Shown: one piece after another, positions 1 through 8,420 of the stretch
Position numbering within the stretch: position 1 is the first letter of the stretch
Layout: every line of letters begins with the position of its first letter
Source: Kiritimatiellia bacterium
GTDB taxonomy: Bacteria > Verrucomicrobiota > Kiritimatiellia > SLAD01
Direction of reading: 5' to 3'
DNA: 38,391 nucleotides
Assembly: GCA_007136425.1 (NCBI GenBank)
Contig: SLGY01000135.1
Location: forward strand, 1 to 38,391
The notes under the pieces: generated by a model
Told to the model about the DNA's origin: nothing
What the model saw: the letters and a program-made list of their open reading frames with translations, nothing else
Databases searched by the model: none
Program-made: the position numbers and the translations under genes

Positions 1-223
1 CGGTCACACCATAGGCCCAACCCGGCGTAATTTCCCAGCGGTCCAGACCTCGCTGGTCCTCGTCGGGCACCATATAGTCATACTGCAGATACACCAACGA
101 TTCCCCGCGAGCCGGGGTCGTGTAGCTTTCCAGTTCGATATATTCCATGGCGTGATGGGCGTTGGCGACGCCGGCCGCCAGGGTCAGGGCCATGACGCCG
201 GCATACAGCTTCTTGCATGTCAT
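1..223 (-). CDS. Exported protein, N-terminal part only (runs off left edge); possible outer-membrane/periplasmic protein downstream of nikR
   Basis: Manual translation of the minus strand: MTCKKLYAGVMALTLAAGVANAHHAMEYIELESYTTPARGESLVYLQYDYMVPDEDQRGLDRWEITPGWAYGVT..; signal peptide ending ANA; ATG overlaps the nikR stop (ATGA). Confidence 0.7.
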   Translation of the reverse strand, partial: MTCKKLYAGVMALTLAAGVANAHHAMEYIELESYTTPARGESLVYLQYDYMVPDEDQRGLDRWEITPGWAYGVT

Positions 224-648
224 TGTTTCTGCTCCTTTCGGGTTGTAGTTACCGTCAGCTTGGCGTGTTGCACCCCCTTCACCGTAGCCAGCGCATCCGC
301 CAATCGGTGAATGCGGGCACTGCGCCCGCGCACCGCAATGACCTCCATGCAATGGTGATGATCCAGGTGCACATGCATGACCGCTATGACCAACCCCTCA
401 TGGTCGTGTTGGATATCGGTAAGCCGGGCCTGCAAATCCCGTTTATGATGGTCGTAGACCAGGGTAATTGTGCCAGCAATCGGTTCCTGTCCCCGGCGCG
501 CCTCATGCGCAACCAAACCGGCTTCCACCAAATCCGCCACGGCCCGGGATCGGTTGGCATACCCCTTTCTCCTCACCAACGCATCCAGCCGCTTCAACAA
601 CGCGCGCGGCATAGTCAGACTTAATCTCGTGAATGTATCCCCGGCCAT
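220..648 (-). CDS. nikR: Nickel-responsive transcriptional regulator NikR (ribbon-helix-helix plus C-terminal Ni domain)
   Basis: RHH N-terminus (FTRLSLTMPRALLKRLDALVRRKGYANRSRAVADLV) and NikR metal-site pattern QHDHEGL...HVHLDHHHCMEVIAV. Start placed at the second Met (MAGDTF); the ORF-track start at 684 would put the candidate operator inside the gene. Confidence 0.9.
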   Translation of the reverse strand: MAGDTFTRLSLTMPRALLKRLDALVRRKGYANRSRAVADLVEAGLVAHEARRGQEPIAGTITLVYDHHKRDLQARLTDIQHDHEGLVIAVMHVHLDHHHCMEVIAVRGRSARIHRLADALATVKGVQHAKLTVTTTRKEQKQ

Positions 649-652
649 AGCA

Positions 653-680
653 GTATTACCTTTCTTATTTTTTGTAATAC
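653..680. promoter_or_regulatory. Candidate NikR operator: GTATTAC-N14-GTAATAC
   Basis: Perfect 7-bp inverted repeat with 14-nt spacer immediately upstream of the proposed nikR start; same geometry as GTATGA-N16-TCATAC in E. coli. Confidence 0.7.
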
Positions 681-877
681 TCAATGCTTACCGCATCCGC
701 CCGCACGCGGTCAAGCAGCTTTCTTTTCCAATCGGCCGGCCGAACGCGCGCCCGGGCATCAGATCGTTCGGCGCTTGAAATTCGTGTCAGACATGGATAA
801 ACCATGGCATCCCTTGAAGAACACCTTGTATACATCCGGGGATGAGGGCTATAAGCAGGTCGTACGTGGCTTGAAAT

Positions 878-1981
878 ATGCGCAACTCTACTCCATTCGA
901 AAAACCGGCGGGCGCGGACGCCGCCCCATCTCCGGCAACGGCCGATCCCCTGGTCGACGTGCCGGACGGCCTGCCCGTTTGCCGTTTTATTTTCCGGAAC
1001 TATCACCATTTCAATGCGCGCGTCTTGCGCCACGCGCTTGTGTCCTACTGGCGGCACCTGGAACAGGGCGGGAAGATGTTCTGGAGTATCGCCGGGGCCA
1101 TGTCCTCCGCTCAGCTCGGAATATCGCTCGCACCGGCCATCCGGGCGGGCTTGATTCACGGGATATCCACGACCGGAGCCAACCTGGAGGAGTCCCTGTT
1201 TCGCTTGGTCGCGCACGATCACTACAGGGACTTTCCCGAATACCGATATTTCTCGAAAGACGATGATACCCGCCTCTTGGAAGCCGGCTTCTGCAGGGTA
1301 ACCGATACGAGCATCCCGGAAGACGAAGCGTTTCGGGCCGTCGAGAAAATCGTCGTCCCTCTCTGGGAATCCGCCGATTGGGAAGGACGCCGCCACTTCT
1401 GGCACGAGTATTTTTATGAGTTGATGCATCACATCGACCCCAGCCAGTATCAGGGCGATCCTTCGAGCTGTTGGCTGCTCGCCGCCGCGGAACGCGGACT
1501 GCCGATGGTCGTTCCGGGATATGAGGATTCAACGTTCGGCAATATCTTCGCTTCCCATGTGAAAAAAGGCGAAGTCTCGGCTTCCATCGCGAAATCCGGG
1601 ATCGAGTACATGGTTGATTTCTATGACCGTTATCGGGCCTTGGCGGATGGACCCGGCGTCGGGTTTTTCCAGATCGGCGGGGGCATTGCCGGCGATTTCC
1701 CGATCTGCGTGGTGCCCTCGATCCGGCAAGACCTGAAGGAACCGGCGCCGACATGGGCTTATTACTGTCAGATCTCAGACTCAACGACGTCGTACGGTTC
1801 CTATTCCGGCGCCACGCCGAACGAAAAGATTACCTGGGACAAGCTCACCAAGGACACGCCGATGTTTGTGATCGAATCCGATGCAACGCTGGTGGTTCCT
1901 CTGCTCCTCAACGCATTACTTGAATGCCGGAAGGAACCGCGCCAGGCACAAGCACTATTTCAACAGTATCATCCGGCCTGA
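878..1981 (+). CDS. Deoxyhypusine synthase-like family protein
   Basis: DHS-family motifs GISTTGANLEESLF, GGG.., SGATPNEKITWDKL (catalytic Lys context) and DATLVVPLLL. Confidence 0.8.
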   Translation: MRNSTPFEKPAGADAAPSPATADPLVDVPDGLPVCRFIFRNYHHFNARVLRHALVSYWRHLEQGGKMFWSIAGAMSSAQLGISLAPAIRAGLIHGISTTGANLEESLFRLVAHDHYRDFPEYRYFSKDDDTRLLEAGFCRVTDTSIPEDEAFRAVEKIVVPLWESADWEGRRHFWHEYFYELMHHIDPSQYQGDPSSCWLLAAAERGLPMVVPGYEDSTFGNIFASHVKKGEVSASIAKSGIEYMVDFYDRYRALADGPGVGFFQIGGGIAGDFPICVVPSIRQDLKEPAPTWAYYCQISDSTTSYGSYSGATPNEKITWDKLTKDTPMFVIESDATLVVPLLLNALLECRKEPRQAQALFQQYHPA

Positions 1982-2037
1982 AGACATGACCTCCTTTGGA
2001 ACGCCGGGACGTTAAGCATCAAAAGAAGGAATCTACC

Positions 2038-3081
2038 ATGACACAACACTACCTGATTACCGGTGGCGCGGGCTTTCTGGGCATCAACCTGATACGGCAT
2101 CTTCTGCCCAGAGGCGCAAAGATAACATCACTCGATTTCGCCGAATTCGATTATCCCGATGTGCAGAATGAAATAACCATTGTACGCGGTGATATCCGCC
2201 AGCCCGAAGACGTGCGCAAGGCGATGGAGGGCGTCGACATCGTCGTGCACGCGGCCGCGGCATTGCCGCTTTACAAGCCGCGCGATATCTTCTCCACGGA
2301 TGTGGACGGGACCCGTACCGTGCTGGAAGAAGCCGTGCGCGCCAACGTCCATCGCGTCATTCATGTCTCCTCCACGGCCGTGTACGGCGTGCCGGATCAT
2401 CATCCCCTGCTCGAAACGGACCCGATGCACGGGGTCGGCCCCTACGGCGAAGCGAAAGTCGCCGCGGAAAAGCTCTGCGAAGAGTATCGGGCCCAAGGCT
2501 TGTGCCTGCCGATCCTGCGCCCGAAATCGTTCATCGGCCCAGAACGTCTCGGTGTCTTTGCCATGCTGTATGAGTGGGCCAGCGAAGGACGCAATTTCCC
2601 GATCCTCGGCTCCGGGAACAACCTCTACCAGTATCTCGACGTCGAAGATCTATGCGAAGTCATCTGGCTTTGCTCCACGCTGCCGGAAGAGCGCGTGAAC
2701 GATACGTTCAATATCGGCGCCGCAGAATACGGGACCACCCGCAGCGATTTCCAGGCCGTGCTCGACGAGGCGGGATTCGGAAAACGGATCGTATCCATTC
2801 CCGAGCGACCGGCCATACTCGCGCTGCGCCTGCTTGAAGCACTGCGTCTGTCACCGCTTTACAAGTGGATCTACGAAACCGTCGGCAAAGAATCCTTTGT
2901 GTCCATTGAGAAGGCGCAGCAGAAGCTGGGTTACAAGCCGAAGTATTCCAATGTCGATTCGTTATTGAGGAATTATCACTGGTACATGGAGCACCGGGAT
3001 GAGTTCCGTAACGGCGGGGGGGTCACCCATCGAACCCCGTGGGCGCAAGGCGCCTTGCGACTGCTCAAAGCGTTCTTCTAA
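2038..3081 (+). CDS. NAD-dependent epimerase/dehydratase (extended SDR)
   Basis: [17 protein letters not shown] Rossmann motif, GPYGEAK (YxxxK), C-terminal SDR region; GAAGGA RBS ahead of ATG 2038. Confidence 0.88.
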   Translation: MTQHYLITGGAGFLGINLIRHLLPRGAKITSLDFAEFDYPDVQNEITIVRGDIRQPEDVRKAMEGVDIVVHAAAALPLYKPRDIFSTDVDGTRTVLEEAVRANVHRVIHVSSTAVYGVPDHHPLLETDPMHGVGPYGEAKVAAEKLCEEYRAQGLCLPILRPKSFIGPERLGVFAMLYEWASEGRNFPILGSGNNLYQYLDVEDLCEVIWLCSTLPEERVNDTFNIGAAEYGTTRSDFQAVLDEAGFGKRIVSIPERPAILALRLLEALRLSPLYKWIYETVGKESFVSIEKAQQKLGYKPKYSNVDSLLRNYHWYMEHRDEFRNGGGVTHRTPWAQGALRLLKAFF

Positions 3082-3087
3082 TTCCGT

Positions 3088-5289
3088 ATGACCCGCGACA
3101 AGGATACGGCACAGGCCGAACCGCGTAAATTCAGCGCCTTCGGCGGCGTCTTCACACCCAGTGTGCTGACGATCCTTGGCGTGATCATGTTCCTGCGGTA
3201 CGCCGATGTCGTGGGCTATGCGGGGTTGTGGAATGCCCTGCTTATTCTGGCCATGGCCAAAATGATCTCGCTGATCACGGGTCTATCCCTTTCCTCCATC
3301 GCCACCAACATGAGCGTAAAAGGGGGCGGCGCCTACTACCTGATCAGTCGCAGTCTGGGCGTGGAATTCGGCGGCGTCATTGCGGTGTTCTTTTATGTGG
3401 CCCAAGCCGTGGTTGTCGCGCTTTATGTGGTCGGTTTTACGGAGGCCCTGTTCTTTGCCTTTCCCGATATCGCGCTCTCCTTTAGGACGGTCGCCACCTT
3501 GACGAATATCGCGGTCTTCCTCTGCGTTTATATCGGCGCCGGCTGGACCATTCGCATTCAGTACGGCATTCTGGCCGTCCTGCTGCTGTCCATTGCTTCC
3601 TTCTTCATCGGGGGCGCCGGCCACTTTTCGATGGACAACCTGCAAGCCAATCTGGCCCCGAACTGGACCTCGGAATATTCCTTTTTCGTCGTATTCGCGC
3701 TTTTCTTCCCGGCCGTCACAGGCATCATGTCGGGCGTCAACATGTCGGGCGATCTGAAGGATCCCAGTCGCGCCATTCCCGCAGGGACCTTCGCGGCCAT
3801 CCTTTTTTCCGCGCTCATCTATATCGGCATCGCGTTCCTTTTGGCGGGCGGGAAGACGCAGGCCGAGTTGGTCGGCGGCGGATTTGTCATGAAAGAGTAT
3901 GCGTATTCGCCGGCGTTGGTATACGCCGGAGTGATCAGCGCCACGCTTTCGTCGGCCCTGGCCAGCATGATGGGCGCCCCGCGCATCCTGCAGGCCTTTG
4001 CCCGGGACGACATCTTCCGTCCACTCCGCTGGTTTGGTGTCGGCAGCGGAAGCAGGGGGGAACCGCGTCGTGCCATCGTGCTCACCTTTATCATTGCCCA
4101 GGCCGGGGTCTGGGCGGGGGACCTGAACACCATTGCGCCCGTTATCACCATGTTCTTTCTGATGACGTACGGCACGACCAACCTCGCCTGCTTTTATGAG
4201 GGCCGCTCGAAGAACCCGAGTTTTCGGCCGACGTTTCGCTACAATCATTGGTCCCTTGCCCTCGCGGGCGCCGTCGGCTGCCTGGGCGTCATGTTTCTCA
4301 TCAATGCGCTCTGGGCCGCCGTGGCCATCGTTCTGGCCGCGCTCTTGTACCTGCTCATCGCGCGCGCAAAGATCCTTGTAAAATGGGGGGATGTGGGCAG
4401 CGGCCTGGCCTATCAACATGCGCGCAAGGCGTTACTGCGCCTCGAACAGGAACACTATCATCCCAAGAACTGGCGTCCGTCCATTCTCGCCTTATGCGGC
4501 GGGGCGTTCAATCGTTTGCATTTATCCCAGTACGCCTGCTGGTTTGCCGGGGATACCGGCATTGTTTCCATCGGACAATTCATTCGCGGCGACCTTGCCG
4601 CCCTGCTGGACCGGCGCCGGGAAGCGGAGACGATTCTGCGCAAATTCATTCTCAGCGAAGCACTCTCTGCATTTCCCGTGGTTGTCGTGGAAGAGAACAT
4701 GCATGCGGCGCTCCAAGCCCTGCTCCAAAGCCACGGACTCGGCGGCATGCGGCCCAACACCGTCCTGATCGGCTGGAGCGAGGATCCGGAGAAGGCCGAA
4801 TTGTTTGTCGATACCTTGAGCATAGCCAAACGCATGAAACGCAGCCTCGTTGTCGTGGCCTGCGAAGAAGACGAAGAAAAGGCGCACATACCGAACGGAG
4901 CCATCAACATCTGGTGGACGTCCGCCGAAAACGGGCCCCTGATGCTGCTTCTGGCCTACCTGCTCAAACAGAACCCCGAATGGCGCGAGCTGCCCTTGCG
5001 CGTGCTTCGGACCGTCCCGCCCAAGGCTGACGTGGAAAATGTGGAAAAGGAAATGCACGCGCTGCTTCAGACCGCCCGTATCGCGGCGGAAACGGTCATT
5101 CTACCCACCGAATCACCGCGGGACGCCGTCCGGGAAGCCATGGCGCCATCCGCCGTCCTGTTCACCGGTTTCACGCCCACCGAGGACGATCCGTTGGGCG
5201 GCATGCTTCCCGGCTTGCAGGAAACGGTCAATCTACCGGGCGACGTCATTCTGGTGTACAACGCCGGCGATGTGTCGCTGGACGCATAA
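3088..5289 (+). CDS. Cation-chloride cotransporter / amino-acid permease-like (SLC12/APC superfamily)
   Basis: FGGVFTPSVLTILGVIMFLRYADVVGYAGLWNALLI and multiple TM segments followed by a cytosolic C-terminal domain. Confidence 0.82.
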   Translation: MTRDKDTAQAEPRKFSAFGGVFTPSVLTILGVIMFLRYADVVGYAGLWNALLILAMAKMISLITGLSLSSIATNMSVKGGGAYYLISRSLGVEFGGVIAVFFYVAQAVVVALYVVGFTEALFFAFPDIALSFRTVATLTNIAVFLCVYIGAGWTIRIQYGILAVLLLSIASFFIGGAGHFSMDNLQANLAPNWTSEYSFFVVFALFFPAVTGIMSGVNMSGDLKDPSRAIPAGTFAAILFSALIYIGIAFLLAGGKTQAELVGGGFVMKEYAYSPALVYAGVISATLSSALASMMGAPRILQAFARDDIFRPLRWFGVGSGSRGEPRRAIVLTFIIAQAGVWAGDLNTIAPVITMFFLMTYGTTNLACFYEGRSKNPSFRPTFRYNHWSLALAGAVGCLGVMFLINALWAAVAIVLAALLYLLIARAKILVKWGDVGSGLAYQHARKALLRLEQEHYHPKNWRPSILALCGGAFNRLHLSQYACWFAGDTGIVSIGQFIRGDLAALLDRRREAETILRKFILSEALSAFPVVVVEENMHAALQALLQSHGLGGMRPNTVLIGWSEDPEKAELFVDTLSIAKRMKRSLVVVACEEDEEKAHIPNGAINIWWTSAENGPLMLLLAYLLKQNPEWRELPLRVLRTVPPKADVENVEKEMHALLQTARIAAETVILPTESPRDAVREAMAPSAVLFTGFTPTEDDPLGGMLPGLQETVNLPGDVILVYNAGDVSLDA

Positions 5290-5332
5290 CCCTCGTTGCT
5301 CACTCCCGGCGGGCGTTCTTCTCGCATCTCAT

Positions 5333-5378
5333 GCCCCCCGCCCTTTCGTCGCGGAGACGCAAGGGCGCGGGGCGTTTT
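5333..5378 (+). terminator. Rho-independent terminator-like hairpin
   Basis: GCCCCCCGCCCTT..AAGGGCGCGGGGC followed by TTTT. Confidence 0.55.
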
Positions 5379-5439
5379 GATGAGAAAAGCGATCAAACGC
5401 GACACGCACATCCGACACAAAGAATGCCCGTATTGCTTG

Positions 5440-5463
5440 TTGCATTATTGCGCAATTATGCAA
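5440..5463. promoter_or_regulatory. Candidate ArsR-family operator
   Basis: TTGCATTATTGCGCAATTATGCAA, palindromic at 22 of 24 positions, ending 10 nt before the arsR ATG. Confidence 0.6.
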
Positions 5464-5473
5464 TATTTGCCGC

Positions 5474-5797
5474 ATGAGAAGGAAGCCGACCGAACAGCAA
5501 TACGAAGCGCGCGCGTGCGTGATGAAGGCCCTGGCGCATCCTGATCGATTGAAGATCATCGATGTATTGAGCAGGAAGGAGCGCTGTCTGTGCGAATTGG
5601 AGCCGCTCTTCAGGACGGATAAATCCACGCTGTCCCGCCATATCAGCGCGCTGCGCAACGCAGGCATCGTCCGTGAACGACGCGAAGGGGTCCGCGTCTA
5701 CCTCACCCTGGCCACACCCTGTATCCTGAATATCTTCGACTGCACGATGAAGGTCATTCAGGCCGATACCAAACGGAAACAGGAATGGAAGAAATGA
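5474..5797 (+). CDS. ArsR/SmtB-family metalloregulator (copy 1)
   Basis: wHTH pattern ALAHPDRLKIIDVLSRKERCLCELEPLFRTDKSTLSRHISALRNAGIVRERREGVRVYL with CLCEL metal-site-like motif. Confidence 0.9.
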   Translation: MRRKPTEQQYEARACVMKALAHPDRLKIIDVLSRKERCLCELEPLFRTDKSTLSRHISALRNAGIVRERREGVRVYLTLATPCILNIFDCTMKVIQADTKRKQEWKK

Positions 5798-7170
5798 ACC
5801 GGGAATTCAAAATCCTTGCCGGTCTGGTCGGTGCGTTCCTTGCCGCCTATTTCCTGCCTGTAGACACGCCCCGCTTTCAAGACGCGGTACTGGAGTCGCT
5901 GGTACTGGTGCAGTGGTACGCGGAGGAACATGTGCTCCTATGTTTGGTGCCCGCCTTCTTCATCGCCGGGGCCATCGGCGTGTTTGTAAGCCAGTCGGCG
6001 GTGATGAAATATTTCGGCGCCCAGGCCAATAAGCTGCTTTCCTACAGTGTGGCCTCGGTCTCCGGCACCGTGCTGGCCGTCTGTTCCTGCACGGTCCTCC
6101 CCCTCTTCGGCGGGATCTACATGCGGGGCGCGGGTATCGGGCCGGCGACGGCCTTTCTCTATGCCGGGCCTGCGGTGAATGTGCTGGCCATCGTTCTCAC
6201 GGCCCGCGTACTGGGCGCGCCGCTCGGCATCGCGCGCACCCTGGGCGCGGTGATCTTTGCCGCCCTTATCGGCGGCCTGATGCACCTGATCTTTCTGAAA
6301 GAGGCGCGGGCCAAATCCGCTGAGGCGAAGGACCTGTATATCGAGGAGGATGAGCGCCCGGCGCGTCCGCTTTGGCAGACCACACTGTATTTCTTCAGCA
6401 TGGTGGGCGTGCTGGTGTTTGCGAACTGGGCCGCACCGACCGAACCTGTCGGGATCTGGCACGGCATCTATCAGGCCAAATGGTGGCTGGTATCCGCGTT
6501 TGCCCTGTTGATGTGCTACACGCTTTGGCGATTTCTGCAGGTCAAACGGCTGCACTTGATTGGTGCAATCATCAGCGTGGGCGTGATTGCGGCGCTGTTC
6601 CCCGGCCATCCGGTGGTGGCGTTTACTTTTGGCGCAGTGGCGTTGACGATCATGACGTTCTTCAATACGACGGAACTCAAGGAGTGGCGCAATCAAACCT
6701 GGGGCTTCGCCAAATTGATCATGCCGTTGTTGTTTTTCGGTGTCCTGGCGGCCGGTTTCTTCCTGGGCAGTCCGGGGTCGGACGACGCGGGCATCATTCC
6801 TGATCGCTGGATTCAGGCGCTGGTCGGCGATGATCCGGCGTTGTTCTGGGGGCTCGTCGGTGGAGAGGGCGCCATGCCCGCTTGGCTCGCCGCCGCATGG
6901 CCGGTCTGGACCAATTTCTTCGCCTCGATCACCGGCGCCTTGATGTACTTTGCCACCCTGACCGAAGTGCCGATCCTGCGCGGGCTGATGGACAGCGGCA
7001 TGGGGCAAGGCCCCGCCTTGGCCCTGTTGCTCGCCGGTCCGGCCGTATCCTTGCCGAACATGCTCGTGATCAATTCCATCCTCGGCCCAAAGAAGACCCT
7101 GACTTTTATGGGGCTTGTGGTGGTGATGGCGACCGTGTCGGGTTTGATTTTTGGAGTGGTGATGTCGTAG
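5785..7170 (+). CDS. ArsP/SO_0444-like permease (DUF318 family)
   Basis: Polytopic protein with VCSCTVLPLFGGIYMRGAGIGPATAFLYAGPAVNVLAI; located between ArsR and a thioredoxin-like gene. Confidence 0.82.
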   Translation: MEEMNREFKILAGLVGAFLAAYFLPVDTPRFQDAVLESLVLVQWYAEEHVLLCLVPAFFIAGAIGVFVSQSAVMKYFGAQANKLLSYSVASVSGTVLAVCSCTVLPLFGGIYMRGAGIGPATAFLYAGPAVNVLAIVLTARVLGAPLGIARTLGAVIFAALIGGLMHLIFLKEARAKSAEAKDLYIEEDERPARPLWQTTLYFFSMVGVLVFANWAAPTEPVGIWHGIYQAKWWLVSAFALLMCYTLWRFLQVKRLHLIGAIISVGVIAALFPGHPVVAFTFGAVALTIMTFFNTTELKEWRNQTWGFAKLIMPLLFFGVLAAGFFLGSPGSDDAGIIPDRWIQALVGDDPALFWGLVGGEGAMPAWLAAAWPVWTNFFASITGALMYFATLTEVPILRGLMDSGMGQGPALALLLAGPAVSLPNMLVINSILGPKKTLTFMGLVVVMATVSGLIFGVVMS

Positions 7171-7174
7171 GTGG

Positions 7175-7198
7175 ACCATTCAACCATTCCGATATTCC
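7175..7198. repeat. Short 8-bp periodic tract just after the permease stop codon
   Basis: ACCATTCA ACCATTCC GATATTCC, starting 4 nt after the stop codon. Confidence 0.5.
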
Positions 7199-7226
7199 AA
7201 CAAGACCACACGAAAGGACAGCGCAC

Positions 7227-7469
7227 ATGAAACAGATCAAGATTCTCGGGACCGGATGCCCGAATTGCAATTCGTTGCAGGAAAACACGCAGGCGGCCGT
7301 GGCCGCGGCGGGTGTGGAGGCGCAGATTGAAAAAGTCGAAAAAATTACAGACATCATCGGCTATGGCGTGATGACCACGCCGGCGCTGGTCATCGACGGG
7401 AAAGTCAAGAGCGCGGGGAAGGTGCTGTCACCGGAACAGATTTCCGCGTTTCTCGCGGAGAACGCATAG
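7227..7469 (+). CDS. Thioredoxin-like small redox-active disulfide protein (MTH895/TM0996-like)
   Basis: MKQIKILGTGCPNCNSLQENTQAAV..YGVMTTPALVIDGKVKSAGKVLS; CPNC active site. Confidence 0.88.
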   Translation: MKQIKILGTGCPNCNSLQENTQAAVAAAGVEAQIEKVEKITDIIGYGVMTTPALVIDGKVKSAGKVLSPEQISAFLAENA

Positions 7470-7509
7470 TCCCGGCCGGTCGACTTCACGAGGAATCTCC
7501 GAACCCGGT

Positions 7510-7556
7510 TTGACACCGCCCCCCCATCGCGTCTATATTTCGCCACATAACGAAAT
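7510..7556 (+). promoter_or_regulatory. Candidate sigma70-type promoter with embedded inverted-repeat operator for arsR copy 2
   Basis: TTGACA (7510-7515), 18-bp spacer, TATATT (7534-7539); inverted repeat ATTTCG-N8-CGAAAT (7537-7556). Confidence 0.55.
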
Positions 7557-7962
7557 GAAAAACGCAAACCCATCACTGAAACTGGTCATGCGGGTGACCA
7601 AGGCGCTGGCGGACAGTCAACGCGTCCGCATCATGATGCTCCTGGAAGCAGGCGAGCTGTGTGTGTGCCAGATCGTCGAGGTGTTAGGGCTGGCCCCTTC
7701 CACCACGTCCAAACACCTGTCGATTCTGGAGGACGCAAATCTGATCGCGGGCCGGAAAGCGGGGCGCTGGATGTATTACCGGCTGACGTCCGGAACCGCG
7801 GGGGCGTGGGTGCGCCCGGTCCGCCAATGGATGCAGACGGCCTTGGCGGAAGACCCGCAGGTCGCGCAAGACCTCGGGAAATTAAGACGGGTGACGGCAT
7901 GTCCACCCGATGAATTGAGAAAGAAGCAGAGGAAGGATCTTCCGGGACACCCCGCTACATAG
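7555..7962 (+). CDS. ArsR-family regulator (copy 2)
   Basis: KALADSQRVRIMMLLEAGELCVCQIVEVLGLAPSTTSKHLSILEDANLIAGRKAGRWMYYRL; ELCVC motif. Confidence 0.9.
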   Translation: MKNANPSLKLVMRVTKALADSQRVRIMMLLEAGELCVCQIVEVLGLAPSTTSKHLSILEDANLIAGRKAGRWMYYRLTSGTAGAWVRPVRQWMQTALAEDPQVAQDLGKLRRVTACPPDELRKKQRKDLPGHPAT

Positions 7963-7976
7963 ACCAAGGAGCAAGG

Positions 7977-8420
7977 ATGAACAACAAACACAAGGTGGTG
8001 TTCCTCTGCACCGGCAATTCGTGCCGCAGTCAGATGGCGGAAGGCTGGGCGCGCCATTTGCGCGGCGACGAAATCGAGGCCTATTCCGCGGGGACGAATC
8101 CGCACGGGCTGAATCCGCTGGCGTCCAAGGTAATGGCGGAGGCGGGCGTGGATATTTCCGGTCACACGTCCAAGCATGTGGACGATCTCAAGGAGGTTGC
8201 CTTTGATCTGGCCGTGACGGTCTGTGATCGCGCGCATGAAACGTGTCCCCTCTTCCCCGGCGCAGCGCGAACCGTGCATCACAATTTCGACGACCCGCCG
8301 CGCCTGGCGGAGAACGCCCAAACGGAGGAGGAGGCGCTGAACCACTATCGCCGGGTACGCGATGAAATCAGGGATTTTATAGAGACGATGGACATACGAC
8401 GGAAGGAGAAGGCGGAATGA
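7977..8420 (+). CDS. arsC: Arsenate reductase, low-MW phosphatase fold
   Basis: [39 protein letters not shown]. Confidence 0.92.
   Translation: MNNKHKVVFLCTGNSCRSQMAEGWARHLRGDEIEAYSAGTNPHGLNPLASKVMAEAGVDISGHTSKHVDDLKEVAFDLAVTVCDRAHETCPLFPGAARTVHHNFDDPPRLAENAQTEEEALNHYRRVRDEIRDFIETMDIRRKEKAE

Noticed and set aside
665-1432. 255-aa minus-strand ORF overlapping the DHS-like gene
   Set aside because: Antisense to a recognisable family member; no domain seen.
3283-4419. 378-aa minus-strand ORF antisense to the SLC12-like transporter
   Set aside because: Charged low-complexity antisense translation, no recognisable domain.
5938-7179. 413-aa minus-strand ORF antisense to the ArsP-like permease
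   Set aside because: His/Arg/Gln-rich antisense of a membrane-protein gene.
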